Shown here in pieces: positions 38,990 to 47,709 of a stretch of DNA of 64,000 bases. The notes under the pieces were generated by a model. The model did not search any database and was not told the DNA's origin. It worked only from the letters and a program-made list of their open reading frames with translations. This DNA comes from Asaia bogorensis (GTDB lineage: Bacteria; Pseudomonadota; Alphaproteobacteria; Acetobacterales; Acetobacteraceae), in assembly GCA_945868845.1 (NCBI GenBank), contig CAMBMS010000013.1, positions 1-64,000 of the forward strand, given 5' to 3'. A program made the translations under genes and the position numbers. How positions within the stretch are numbered: the stretch's first letter is position 1; the number at the start of each line of letters is the position of its first letter.

Positions 38990-40501
38990 ATGAAACTGCA
39001 CGACGTGAAGGTCTACCCCTCCAAGGCTCCCTTGAAACGGGAAGATCAGTTGGCTTGGAAAATCGCCGGCGTCGCCGCCGACAAGGTGGCGGTGGAAAAA
39101 CCAGTCACCGACATGATCATCAACCGCATCATCGACAACGCCTCAGTCGCTATCGCCGCTATCAACCGCCGCCCCGTTACCTCGGCGCGTGGCATGGCGC
39201 TCGGGCATCCGCGTGCTGGCAAGATCGGCAACGGCGCCACCGTCTTCGGCGCCCCGGCCAGGCAAACGGTCAGCCCCGAATGGGCCGCCTGGGCCAACGG
39301 TACCGCGGTGCGTGAGCTCGACATGCATGACACCTTCCTAGCCGCCGATTACTCGCATCCTGGTGATAACATCCCGCCGATCCTGGCGGTGGCGCAGACC
39401 CTGGAAAAATCTGGCCGCGACTTGATCCGCGGTCTTGCCACCGGCTATGAAATCCATATCGACCTGGTGCGCGCCATCTGCCTGCATGAGCACAAGATCG
39501 ACCATATCGCCCATCTCTGTCCCGCCCAGGCCGCTGGCATCGGCACGCTCGTCAACCTGAAACAGGACGTCATCTACCAGGCCGTTCAGCAGGCTGTGCA
39601 TACCAGCTTCACCACCCGCCAGTCGCGCAAGGGTGAAATCTCGTCGTGGAAAGCCTACGCCCCGGCGCACGCAGGAAAACTTGCCGTGGAAGCGGTGGAC
39701 CGCGTGATGCGCGGCGAAGGTGCCCCCAGCCCGATTTATGAAGGCGAGGATTCCGTCATCGCCTGGATGCTGAACGGTCCGAAGGCGCATTATCAGGTGC
39801 CGCTGCCGGCGCCGGGCGAGCCCAAGCGCAGCATCCTGGACAGCTACACCAAGGAACACTCCGCCGAATACCAGTCGCAGGCGCTGATCGACCTCGCCTT
39901 CCGCATGCGTGAGAAGGTCAAGAATTTTGAGGCGATCCAGAAGATCGTCATCCACACCTCCCATCACACCCACTATGTGATCGGCACCGGCGCCAACGAC
40001 CCCCAGAAGATGGACCCAAAGGCGAGCCGGGAAACACTGGATCACTCCATCATGTATATCTTCGCCGTCGCCCTGCAGGACGGGTGCTGGCACCATGTCG
40101 ACAGCTACGCCCCCAAACGTGCCGGCCGCGCCGACACCGTGCGCCTCTGGCACAAGGTTGAGACCAAGGAAGACAAGGAATGGACGCGCCGCTATCGCGC
40201 CACCAATCCCAACGAACTCGCCTTCGGCGCGCGTATCGAGATTTTCATGAAGGACGGTTCCAGGATCGTCGATGAAATGGCGGTGGCGAATGCCCACCCG
40301 CTCGGCGCCCGACCTTTCACCTACCCCGACTACGTGAAGAAATTTCAAATACTCACCGATGGCATCATCACTGCGCGAGAATCGAACCGCTTTCTCGATG
40401 TGGTACAAAGCCTGCCTAGCCTGAAAGCCGGTGAACTCAGCCAGATCCATGTCGCGCTGCCGGAGGGCAAGCTCGCCGTTGCTAAGCCCGGCATCTTTTA
40501 A
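38990..40501 (+). CDS. prpD: 2-methylcitrate dehydratase (MmgE/PrpD family)
   Basis: 503 aa, full length for PrpD. Conserved blocks include the N-terminal N-R-I-I-D-N-A-S-V near 46, E-L-D-M-H-D-T-F near 110-117, Y-S-H-P-G-D-N near 121, and a histidine-rich T-S-H-H-T-H near 325. Ribosome site GAGAG sits before the ATG. PrpD dehydrates 2-methylcitrate to methylaconitate/2-methylisocitrate in the methylcitrate cycle of propionate breakdown. prpC follows after 17 bp, which supports this over a generic MmgE role. prpB is not in the window. Confidence 0.92.
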   Translation: MKLHDVKVYPSKAPLKREDQLAWKIAGVAADKVAVEKPVTDMIINRIIDNASVAIAAINRRPVTSARGMALGHPRAGKIGNGATVFGAPARQTVSPEWAAWANGTAVRELDMHDTFLAADYSHPGDNIPPILAVAQTLEKSGRDLIRGLATGYEIHIDLVRAICLHEHKIDHIAHLCPAQAAGIGTLVNLKQDVIYQAVQQAVHTSFTTRQSRKGEISSWKAYAPAHAGKLAVEAVDRVMRGEGAPSPIYEGEDSVIAWMLNGPKAHYQVPLPAPGEPKRSILDSYTKEHSAEYQSQALIDLAFRMREKVKNFEAIQKIVIHTSHHTHYVIGTGANDPQKMDPKASRETLDHSIMYIFAVALQDGCWHHVDSYAPKRAGRADTVRLWHKVETKEDKEWTRRYRATNPNELAFGARIEIFMKDGSRIVDEMAVANAHPLGARPFTYPDYVKKFQILTDGIITARESNRFLDVVQSLPSLKAGELSQIHVALPEGKLAVAKPGIF

Positions 40502-40518
40502 GAAAAGGGAAACCCACC

Positions 40519-41676
40519 ATGAACGAGTCGCAGACCGCCCTGCCCAACCGTGCCAAGAAAGGCGTCGGCCTCTCCGGCGTCACCGCAGGCAACACCGCCC
40601 TCTGCACCGTCGGGCGCAGCGGCAATGACCTCAACTACCGTGGCTACGACATCCTCGACATCGCCGAGGTGTGCGAGTTCGAGGAGCTGGCGCATCTGCT
40701 GGTGCATGGTACCCTGCCCAATATCGCTGAGCTGAAAGCCTACAAGGCGAAGCTGAAGTCCCTGCGCGGCCTACCGCTGGCCGTGCGCGGTGCGTTGGAA
40801 GCGCTGCCGGCTGCCTCGCACCCGATGGATGTTATGCGCACCGGCGTCTCCGCGCTGGGCTGCGCGTTGCCCGAAGCGCATGACCAGAACCGCCCCGGCG
40901 CACGCGACATCATCGACCGGCTGATGGCGAACCAGGGCTCTATGCTCCTCTACTGGTATCACTACGCCCATAATGGAAAACGCATCGAGGTGGAGACCGA
41001 CGACGATACCATCGGTGGGCATTTTCTGCATCTCCTGCATGGCAAAAAGCCCAGCGCCAGCCATGAACGCGCCATGCACACGTCGTTAAATCTCTATGCA
41101 GAACATGAGTTTAACGCCTCCACCTTCACCTGCCGCGTGGTGGCGGGGACAGGCGCCGATATGCATTCCGCCATCGTCGCCGGCATCGGCGCCCTGCGTG
41201 GACCGAAGCATGGCGGCGCCAACGAAGTCTCCTTCGAAATCCAGAAACGCTACGAGACGCCGGACGAAGCGGAGGAGGATATCCGCAAGCGTGTGGCGAA
41301 CCGGGAAGTGGTGATCGGCTTCGGCCACGCCGTCTACACTATCGCCGACCCGCGCAACCGCATCATCAAGGAAGTGGCGCGCCGGCTCTCGGCCGAAGCC
41401 GGCTCGATGAAGATGTTCGACATCGCCGACCGCATCGAGGCGACGATGATGGACGCGAAGAAGATGTTCGCCAACCTCGATTGGTTCAGCGCCATCTCCT
41501 ACCACATGATGGGCGTGCCGACTGCGATGTTCACCCCGCTGTTTGTGATCTCGCGGACCTCCGGCTGGGGCGCGCATGTAATGGAACAGCGCATCGACAA
41601 CAAGCTGATCCGTCCGACGGCAAACTATATAGGCCCGGAAGATCAGAAATTTGTCTCACTCGCGGATCGCAAATAG
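40519..41676 (+). CDS. prpC: 2-methylcitrate synthase / citrate synthase
   Basis: 385 aa, the size of methylcitrate synthases and shorter than alphaproteobacterial GltA. Citrate-synthase signature G-P-K-H-G-G-A-N-E near 230-238, G-F-G-H-A-V-Y near 272-278 (catalytic His) and a downstream D-x-x-x-x-N-L-D-W-F region with the third acidic residue. It condenses propionyl-CoA with oxaloacetate. Operon with prpD, ended by a strong terminator at 41702-41732. Confidence 0.93.
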   Translation: MNESQTALPNRAKKGVGLSGVTAGNTALCTVGRSGNDLNYRGYDILDIAEVCEFEELAHLLVHGTLPNIAELKAYKAKLKSLRGLPLAVRGALEALPAASHPMDVMRTGVSALGCALPEAHDQNRPGARDIIDRLMANQGSMLLYWYHYAHNGKRIEVETDDDTIGGHFLHLLHGKKPSASHERAMHTSLNLYAEHEFNASTFTCRVVAGTGADMHSAIVAGIGALRGPKHGGANEVSFEIQKRYETPDEAEEDIRKRVANREVVIGFGHAVYTIADPRNRIIKEVARRLSAEAGSMKMFDIADRIEATMMDAKKMFANLDWFSAISYHMMGVPTAMFTPLFVISRTSGWGAHVMEQRIDNKLIRPTANYIGPEDQKFVSLADRK

Positions 41677-41701
41677 CCATAGCGACGGTCAGAGACTCCA
41701 C

Positions 41702-41732
41702 TGCCGCGGCTGCAACGCCGCGGCATTTTTTT
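41702..41732 (+). terminator. Rho-independent terminator after prpC
   Basis: Perfect 8-bp stem TGCCGCGG/CCGCGGCA (41702-41709 with 41718-41725) around an 8-base loop, followed by seven T residues. It begins 26 bases after the prpC stop. Confidence 0.92.
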
Positions 41733-42234
41733 ATGCGCGTACGTCGATGATTGCCCGATAACTGTGGCATCTCTGCATCAATGCGGCATTTTTTTCGGAG
41801 ATTCGTATTTTTTGAATCGCTTTTTGTTGACACGTGTATGCCCGACACGGAATAGCGGAATTGTCATACATCCATCGATTCGCGGCATCGAGTTGTTCGT
41901 CGCTGTATGTGTGCGCCAAACATGGAGGATGATCCATGGACCGCAGCCTTGATCTGGTAAGGTCCATCCGCTTATGCCGTGTGGCGGACAGCGGGTCGGA
42001 CCAGATGAAAGTCGCGACATGGCCAAGCAAGCCCGTCGCAGCCATCCATCGCTTGCCTGAGCCGACGCGGACGCGGCGTGTGGAGACATTGCGCCTCCAT
42101 GGCAGACCTTATGGCGAGTTGACCCCAATCCAGGCCATGTCAGCAGGATGGGACCGGTGCGGAAAGCTACTCGTGTCGGGCAACGCGTTATCCACGTTTT
42201 CTACTCACAGACAGACAAACAGGAGTTGTTAAAC
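41733..42234. other. Long upstream region of the H1-like gene, no supportable protein gene
   Basis: 500 bases between two strong terminators' transcription units. Several short frames lack family features. A TTGACA hexamer at about 41828-41833 followed by the inverted arms CGTGT/ACACG could be part of a promoter with an overlapping operator, but the -10 is poor. The stretch may hold a long 5' leader. Confidence 0.4.
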
Positions 42235-42420
42235 ATGACTGACGAAACCAAGGTCGACACGACCACCGAAGAACAGCGCGCCCAGCCGATGGCGATGCGT
42301 GCGGGTGGCCGCAAGGCCGCCAAGAAGGCTCCGGCCAAGAAAGCCGCCAAGAAGGCAGCTCCGAAGAAGGCCGCTAAGAAAGCCGCCAAGAAGGCAGCTC
42401 CGAAGAAGGCCGCCAAGTAG
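42235..42420 (+). CDS. Small Lys/Ala-rich histone H1-like protein
   Basis: 61 aa from the ATG at 42235, with AGGAG nine bases upstream. The first 24 residues are acidic and polar (M-T-D-E-T-K-V-D-T-T-T-E-E); the rest is made of K-K-A-A and A-P-K-K-A-A-K repeats, the composition of eukaryotic H1 tails and of bacterial H1-like nucleoid proteins such as HctB. Expected to bind DNA non-specifically in the nucleoid. At nucleotide level the repeats are near-identical (AAGAAGGC units), so length may vary between strains. A strong terminator follows. Confidence 0.85.
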   Translation: MTDETKVDTTTEEQRAQPMAMRAGGRKAAKKAPAKKAAKKAAPKKAAKKAAKKAAPKKAAK

Positions 42421-42452
42421 GCCGGGCTGTAAGGCACGGGCTTCGGCCCAGC

Positions 42453-42482
42453 AAAAAGGGCGCCTCCGGGCGCCCTTTTTTT
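42453..42482 (+). terminator. Rho-independent terminator after the H1-like gene
   Basis: Stem GGGCGCC/GGCGCCC (42458-42464 with 42469-42475), loop TCCG, flanked by five A residues before and seven T residues after, so it could work in both directions. It also lies at the 3' end of the convergent otnC. Confidence 0.95.
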
Positions 42483-42517
42483 GGAACGCGTTGAGGGATT
42501 GACCCTGGTAACGTCCG

Positions 42518-43150
42518 CTACCCAAACGTAGCCAACAGATCATCGACCTGCCGACCAGTTAGCAGGCGTGGCGCGGTGCCTCGCAGCAGTAAAAATAGCT
42601 TAGCCGCCTCCTCCAGCTCCTCGGCCGCATACACGGCATCCGTCAGCGTCTTGCCCGATACCACCGGCCCATGGTTAGCCAGCAATACGGCTCGGGCATC
42701 GCGTGCCGCTAAATGGATAGCTGGCTCCATCGCTGGATCGCCCGGCCGGTAATACGGCACGATTGGCATGCGCCGTCCCACCCGCATGACAAAATAGGGC
42801 GTTAGAGGCGGAATCGGATTCTCGACATCGACGTCTGGCAGGCAGGACACCGCCACTGCCATCGTCGAATGCAGATGCACCACGGCTCCTGCCTCCTCCC
42901 GTGCCTGATAAAACGCCCGGTGCATGAACACCTCCTTCGACGGCGCATCTCCCCCAACATGGCGAAACGCCGGGTCGAGTTTGGAAATACGCGCCGGATC
43001 CAATCTCCCAAGGGACGAATTGGTCGGCGTCATCAAATACCCATCCGCCAACCGTGCTGAAATATTGCCCGCGCTACCTACGGAAAATCCGCGGGCAAAC
43101 AACCCGCTAGCCAACTCGCTCAATAGAATCCTCAGCTCGCTCTCACCCAT
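42518..43150 (-). CDS. otnC: 3-oxo-tetronate 4-phosphate decarboxylase (OtnC-like class II aldolase)
   Basis: 210 aa from the ATG at 43150, which overlaps the stop of otnK (TGATG); a GTG one codon earlier is possible. Class II aldolase features: S-A-G-N-I-S-A near 26-32, T-P-T-N-S-S-L-G near 41-48, the K-E-V-F-M-H block near 72, V-V-H-L-H-S-T near 90-96 with the zinc His pair, and A-N-H-G-P near 155. Next to a DUF1537 kinase this is the OtnC arrangement: decarboxylation of 3-dehydrotetronate 4-phosphate to DHAP in threonate/erythronate use. Confidence 0.88.
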   Translation of the reverse strand: MGESELRILLSELASGLFARGFSVGSAGNISARLADGYLMTPTNSSLGRLDPARISKLDPAFRHVGGDAPSKEVFMHRAFYQAREEAGAVVHLHSTMAVAVSCLPDVDVENPIPPLTPYFVMRVGRRMPIVPYYRPGDPAMEPAIHLAARDARAVLLANHGPVVSGKTLTDAVYAAEELEEAAKLFLLLRGTAPRLLTGRQVDDLLATFG

Positions 43151-44406
43151 CACGCAAATGCCTTCAGAAAGAAATCCGGGGCGCCGAAGTTACCGGATTT
43201 CAACGCCAGATGCATGGCTGTGCTACCACCCTCAGCATAGGTCCAGGGCACCCCGGGGTCGATTTCTCGCCCGATCCACAACCGTTTCAGTCCCAGCCGA
43301 GACACCACGGCGCCGGAGGTTTCCCCTCCTGCGACCACCAGGCGGCGCACGCCGCTCGCGACCAACGCTTCCGCGATCGCCGCCAAGGCGTCCTCCACCA
43401 ACACCCCCGCCGCATCGCGGCCCAGCTTGGCTTGCAACGCGGCTACTTTCTCGGGCGGTGCCGAACCCGCGATCACCACCGGTACTTTTCCCAACTTCCC
43501 AGCCATCCACGCCTGAGCCCGTGCTGCTAATGCCGCCGCATCCGGCATTGCCAACACGTCCAATTCTAAGGTCGGCACACGTTCCCGTGCCGTGGCAATC
43601 TGAAACAACGTCGCGCGAGAGCAAGAGCCGGCGAGAACCGCCGCCGCGCCTGTCATCGGCGGCAGTAAGGCTGAATCTTGCCGCGCCGCCAACAGCCCGG
43701 CCCGGCGGAAGTTCTCGGGCAATCCCATTGCCACTCCTGATCCGCCCGTGATCAACGCATGGCCTGACGCTGCTTCCCCGATCGCCACCAAATGCTGGTC
43801 GGAGACCGCGTCGACGATGGCATAACGCCGTCCCTGCTCCTTCAAACCTGTCATTGCCTTGCGGATCGCCTGCGCGCCCTGCTCGACGGCGGCGAAATTC
43901 ACGAGCCCCACCGTGCCGTCGGTCTGCCGCGACAGCACGCGCACCAAATTTGCATCTGTCATCGGCGTCAGCGGATGGTTCTCCATCCCGCTTTCGTTCA
44001 GCAGTACTGATCCGGCAAACAAATAGCCCTGGTAGACACTACGCCCATTCGCCGGAAATGCGGGACAGGCCAGGGCAAATCCGCACCCCAGCGCCCGCAC
44101 CAGCGCGTCCGCCACCGGCCCGATATTGCCTGCGTCGGTACTGTCAAACGTCGAACAGTACTTAAAAAAGAACTGCCGGCATCCCGCCGCGGACAACCAC
44201 TGCAACGCCGCAAGGCTCTCCGCCACCGCCTGGCTCACGGGGGCGGTGCGCGATTTCAGCGCCACCACCACCGCATCGACGTCCGGCACCGGATCGCCGG
44301 CACCCGGCACTCCGATTAACTGTACCGTCCGCATGCCATTCTTCACCAGCATGGAAGCCAGATCGGTCGCCCCGGTGAAATCGTCTGCGATGCAACCCAA
44401 CAGCAT
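43150..44406 (-). CDS. otnK: 3-oxo-tetronate kinase (OtnK, DUF1537 family)
   Basis: 418 aa from the ATG at 44406, where the family N-terminus L-L-G-C-I-A-D-D-F-T-G-A-T-D starts. Other hallmarks: K-Y-C-S-T-F-D-S-T near 82-90, C-P-A-F-P-A-N-G-R near 112-120, the second-domain V-L-A-G-S-C-S near 255 and the C-terminal V-A-G-G-E-T-S-G-A-V. Phosphorylates 3-oxotetronates with ATP before OtnC. The dehydrogenase and the isomerase OtnI of the pathway are not adjacent, so the cluster is incomplete here. Confidence 0.92.
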   Translation of the reverse strand: MLLGCIADDFTGATDLASMLVKNGMRTVQLIGVPGAGDPVPDVDAVVVALKSRTAPVSQAVAESLAALQWLSAAGCRQFFFKYCSTFDSTDAGNIGPVADALVRALGCGFALACPAFPANGRSVYQGYLFAGSVLLNESGMENHPLTPMTDANLVRVLSRQTDGTVGLVNFAAVEQGAQAIRKAMTGLKEQGRRYAIVDAVSDQHLVAIGEAASGHALITGGSGVAMGLPENFRRAGLLAARQDSALLPPMTGAAAVLAGSCSRATLFQIATARERVPTLELDVLAMPDAAALAARAQAWMAGKLGKVPVVIAGSAPPEKVAALQAKLGRDAAGVLVEDALAAIAEALVASGVRRLVVAGGETSGAVVSRLGLKRLWIGREIDPGVPWTYAEGGSTAMHLALKSGNFGAPDFFLKAFA

Positions 44407-44477
44407 GACACCCACTTTCCTTGCATGTGATCGGTAGAGGCCGAATCGTCGGAACTCTGGATCACCCGAGCAAATGA

Positions 44478-45332
44478 TTATCCCGGCAGCGCGAGAATAT
44501 CGCGATGCCCAATCCGCACAGCCAGCCGCAAATCCATTGCCTGTGCATGCCGCGCCTCGCGCCAATCTGCCAATATACGCCGCTTGGCCGGCAGCGCCGC
44601 GCCCGCCGCGCTCTCCGCACCTGAAATCAGCGCATCGAGCATCGTCAGGGCCGTGCGCGGCACCACCCAGTCGGACGGTGCCGAAGCCACGTGAAATCCA
44701 ACGGCGGAGAACGTGCGTACCGCTGCCGCGGCCGCCCCCGGTCCCAATGCCCGCCCGAACCCCTTGTCTCGCCCCTGATCGCGATGAAATCCCACCCGCA
44801 TCACGGCGTCCAGCGGATGAAACGGCAACCAGCCGTCCCGTCCATCCACGCTCAACGCCGCATAGAACGGCACGCGCAACGCAGCCGCCAAGCGTTCGAT
44901 CCACCCGCCTGAGACCAGATCCAGCAACGCCGAGCACACCACCGCATCAACGTCGCGAAGCGGCAATTCGCCGGGCATGGCAGACAGGTCGTGCAGTTCC
45001 CCATCCAGCCCCCAATCGCCGTCCGGTGAATGAATGGTTAGCGTGCTATTATTGCTACTGATGCGATACCCTAGAGCATCCGCCCAGGAAGCCGTCACAT
45101 TGAACGCCTCGTCCAGCAACGCCGGATCCGCGTCGATGAATGTCCAGGACTGCGCGCCGCCGATGATCGGCGCCAAATAACGAAACAGGCTACCCGTTCC
45201 CGCCCCCAGATCGATTAGCCAGGGTTTTACTGGCAACGTCCCCACGAACCGCATCGCCAGGGCGCGGTTGCGCGCCGCATGGTCGAACGGTTCACGCATT
45301 GCCAACCACGCGGTATCGAAATTTTCGCTCAC
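44478..45332 (-). CDS. Class I SAM-dependent methyltransferase (pterin-type operon)
   Basis: 284 aa. SAM-binding motif I as I-D-L-G-A-G-T-G-S near 40-48, an acidic F-I-D-A-D-P near 65-70 at the end of strand two, and a V-D-A-V-V-C-S-A-L-L-D-L block near 127-138 in place of motif IV. The C-terminal third is not familiar. It is the last gene of a tight five-gene operon (overlap of four bases with the upstream glycosyltransferase). Position suggests late tailoring of whatever the operon makes; O-, N- or C-methylation cannot be told apart. Confidence 0.85.
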   Translation of the reverse strand: MSENFDTAWLAMREPFDHAARNRALAMRFVGTLPVKPWLIDLGAGTGSLFRYLAPIIGGAQSWTFIDADPALLDEAFNVTASWADALGYRISSNNSTLTIHSPDGDWGLDGELHDLSAMPGELPLRDVDAVVCSALLDLVSGGWIERLAAALRVPFYAALSVDGRDGWLPFHPLDAVMRVGFHRDQGRDKGFGRALGPGAAAAAVRTFSAVGFHVASAPSDWVVPRTALTMLDALISGAESAAGAALPAKRRILADWREARHAQAMDLRLAVRIGHRDILALPG

Positions 45333-46357
45333 GTCAGTGCCGCCGCGAAGCCTTTCACCTGGTCATCCCAGGACGGCAGGGCCTGCCCCGCCTGCCAAGC
45401 ATTCTCCGCCAGATATTCGCGGAGCTCGCGCCCGAAAATGAGCCGCCGCAACGCCTTGGACAATTGCTCGACATCACCCACCGGGCAAATTACCCCGGCT
45501 TCGGCCGGCACCAAAGACCCGACCGCGCCACCTGCCGTCACCGCCACCGTAACGCCTCGCTTCAGCGCCTCCGCGATCGCCATGCCATAGCCTTCATACT
45601 GTGTTGCTAGGGCAAAGATATCTGTCTCCCGCCACAAAGCTTCCAACGCCTCATCCACCATTTCGCCGGCAAAGCGTACGCGACCGGAAATGCCTAACGC
45701 CTCGGCCAACGTTGCCAATCTGTGCGCATGCATGGGATCACGCTCTGCCGAACCCACGATAGTCAACCGCCACTCCATATCCGCCAGCCGCGCCAGCGCA
45801 CTTAGCAGCACGTCATGGCCCTTACGCGGCACCAAGGTGCCGATGCTCAGCAGCCGGCACATGCCATCGGTCGAGCCATGATAGCGCGGGGCATCCTCGG
45901 TCCCCGGCACGACCACGGCAATCCGGTGATGACGCACGTCAAACTGCGCCACCAGCCGTTCGGCGGTGGATTCGGACGTGACGACCACGCGCGTCAGCAG
46001 TGGCATCAGCCGGCGTTCAACGGCTTGCAGCCATAAGCGTGCATCCTCGGTAAAGCCGGTTTCCAGTGCCGTCGGGTGATGGATCAGGCCAATGCTCGCC
46101 CGCGCGTTCAACGCCACATCGTCAAACGCCGGTAACGCCAACCCATCGATGATCGGTATTTCGTCGACTGCCAATCTGGCCCAGGCGGACGCTGCCGCGC
46201 CTCGCGCCACATCATCGGCCAGCGGATATTGCCCGGCCAGAGCGACCACACGCACCGCATGCCCCGCCGCGCGCAACCCTGACACCATCCGCCGGTCATA
46301 CGCGTAACCGCCAGAGACCGCATCGAACGGTCCTGGCACCATAAATGCCAGCCGCAC
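45329..46357 (-). CDS. Glycosyltransferase family 4 protein
   Basis: 342 aa, GT-B fold. The N-terminal G-G-Y-A-Y-D-R-R near 17-24 is the acceptor-side glycine loop, the linker holds V-P-G-T-E-D near 145-150, L-L-S-I-G-T-L-V-P-R-K-G-H near 165-177 and the donor-site acidic pair within Y-E-G-Y-G-M-A-I-A-E-A near 255-265 (E-x7-E). No signal or membrane segment. It overlaps both neighbours by 1-4 bases. Unlike most GT4 genes it is not in a polysaccharide locus but between a PTPS homologue and a methyltransferase, so a small-molecule acceptor is likely (inference). Confidence 0.9.
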   Translation of the reverse strand: MRLAFMVPGPFDAVSGGYAYDRRMVSGLRAAGHAVRVVALAGQYPLADDVARGAAASAWARLAVDEIPIIDGLALPAFDDVALNARASIGLIHHPTALETGFTEDARLWLQAVERRLMPLLTRVVVTSESTAERLVAQFDVRHHRIAVVVPGTEDAPRYHGSTDGMCRLLSIGTLVPRKGHDVLLSALARLADMEWRLTIVGSAERDPMHAHRLATLAEALGISGRVRFAGEMVDEALEALWRETDIFALATQYEGYGMAIAEALKRGVTVAVTAGGAVGSLVPAEAGVICPVGDVEQLSKALRRLIFGRELREYLAENAWQAGQALPSWDDQVKGFAAALT

Positions 46358-46764
46358 TAACCGAGCGGCCCTTCAAACGCCGCCCACGCCGTCGGTGCCT
46401 CGCGCATCACGATCTTGATCGCCGCGAGCTTTCGGCCCGCCTCGCCCAACCGCCCCGCGTGGCAGGCGGCGGCGAGCAGAGAGTGCACATGGAAAGCCAT
46501 GAACTCGGTCGTCGTATTGGTCCCTTTGAATAGCGGGTTCTCGTCCAGGTTGGAATAATCGACGCTGCCCAGCAATTCCCGCAACACGGTCTTTGCTAGG
46601 CCGATATCGATCAGCAGTTGCAGGTGGTCCAACGTCGCGGCACGAAACTCCGCCTCCACCGCATAGGTCGCGCCATGCATGCGCTGCGCCAGGCCGAATT
46701 CTTTCCCGTGAAAACTATGAGCGATCATGATGTGGTCGCAGACGGTGAGGCTGTACATTTTCAT
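46357..46764 (-). CDS. Divergent 6-pyruvoyl-tetrahydropterin synthase/QueD family protein
   Basis: 135 aa, T-fold size. The alignment to QueD/PTPS is clear at H16 (A-H-S-F), H30 (M-H-G-A-T-Y), D53 in L-I-D-I-G-L-A, L-D-E-N-P near 73-77, T-T-T-E-F near 84-88 and R-E-A-P-T-A-W near 121-127. But the zinc ligand of the usual H-G-H motif is alanine (A32) and the catalytic Cys four residues before the first His is also alanine (A26). It therefore probably does not run the standard QueD or PTPS chemistry. It keeps the late Glu residues that anchor the pterin ring. Third gene of the operon. Confidence 0.87.
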   Translation of the reverse strand: MKMYSLTVCDHIMIAHSFHGKEFGLAQRMHGATYAVEAEFRAATLDHLQLLIDIGLAKTVLRELLGSVDYSNLDENPLFKGTNTTTEFMAFHVHSLLAAACHAGRLGEAGRKLAAIKIVMREAPTAWAAFEGPLG

Positions 46765-47709
46765 TCAGCTTCCATAGGTGATGACATGGCAGAGCCCGCC
46801 GGCAAGCAAGCGCGGCATCTCCGCCGGCATATCTTTGAACGCCACCCGCGTATCCAGCAACAGATCGAACACAGGATCGCCCAGTAGTTCCAGCGCCGTT
46901 GCCAGCCGATCCGCATAGGCCCGCCGCCCGCGCATGGCCGGGGAGATTGCGCCCACTTGTGTTGCCACGATCCGCAACCGCCGGGCATGAAACGTTTCGC
47001 CCAGGGGCAGGGTAGGGGCCTGGTCCCCGAACCAGCTCGCCTCCACGATCCGCGCCTCGAAGGCGGCCTGCGCCAGCGCCAACCGCAATCCGCCTTCGGA
47101 CGCGGAGGCATGCACGATCAGTTCCTGTTCCGCCGGCGCCGCATCCGGCAAGGCAAACGCACAGCCCAGCCGCAGCGCCAGAGCCTCCCGCGCGGGATTG
47201 ATATCCACCAATGTGACTTTCGTCGCAGGAATGCGCGCGCACAACGCCGCGGTCAGCACTCCTACCACCCCCGCGCCAATGATAAGAATTCGTTCGCCGG
47301 CGAGTGGGGCGGCATCCCATAAAATATTCAGCGCCGTCTCCATATTCGCCGTCAGCACTGCCCGCTCCGTCGACACCGCGTCGGGAACCGGTATGCACAT
47401 CGCTTCCGGCGCATCGAAAACATCCTGATGTGGGTGCAGCGCAAACACACGCTGCAATTCCGCCGTTAGCCCCACGGCGCTGTAGCCATACTTAACGGGA
47501 AAGGGGAATTCCCCCCCCATCAACGGCGCCCGCATGACTGCGAACTGGCTCTTTGGCACCCGCCCGGCAAACACCAGCGATTCGGTTCCGCGTGAGATCC
47601 CCGTCGCCAAAGTTCGAACGCGCACTTGCCCCGGCTGCGGCCACAGGATTTCCGTACGGATTTCCCCGCGCCCCGCGCCCACCGTCCAAAAAGCGTGCGC
47701 GTTGCTCAT
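46765..47709 (-). CDS. MDR-family dehydrogenase lacking zinc ligands
   Basis: 314 aa, short for an MDR enzyme because the structural zinc loop is absent. The usual catalytic Cys position reads G-I-S-R-G-T-E near 38-42 (S39) and the G-H-E motif reads G-Y-S near 75-77, so no zinc site remains. The Rossmann motif G-A-G-V-V-G is near 147-152 and an acidic V-D-I-N-P follows. NAD(P)-dependent reduction or oxidation without zinc, as in quinone reductase-like and BchC-like proteins, is likely. Sits between the RibD-type reductase and the PTPS homologue with no gap. Confidence 0.85.
   Translation of the reverse strand: MSNAHAFWTVGAGRGEIRTEILWPQPGQVRVRTLATGISRGTESLVFAGRVPKSQFAVMRAPLMGGEFPFPVKYGYSAVGLTAELQRVFALHPHQDVFDAPEAMCIPVPDAVSTERAVLTANMETALNILWDAAPLAGERILIIGAGVVGVLTAALCARIPATKVTLVDINPAREALALRLGCAFALPDAAPAEQELIVHASASEGGLRLALAQAAFEARIVEASWFGDQAPTLPLGETFHARRLRIVATQVGAISPAMRGRRAYADRLATALELLGDPVFDLLLDTRVAFKDMPAEMPRLLAGGLCHVITYGS

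Noticed and set aside
39338-40450. 370-codon open frame on the minus strand
   Set aside because: Antisense to prpD, which is fully conserved. A product of high G/C third positions.
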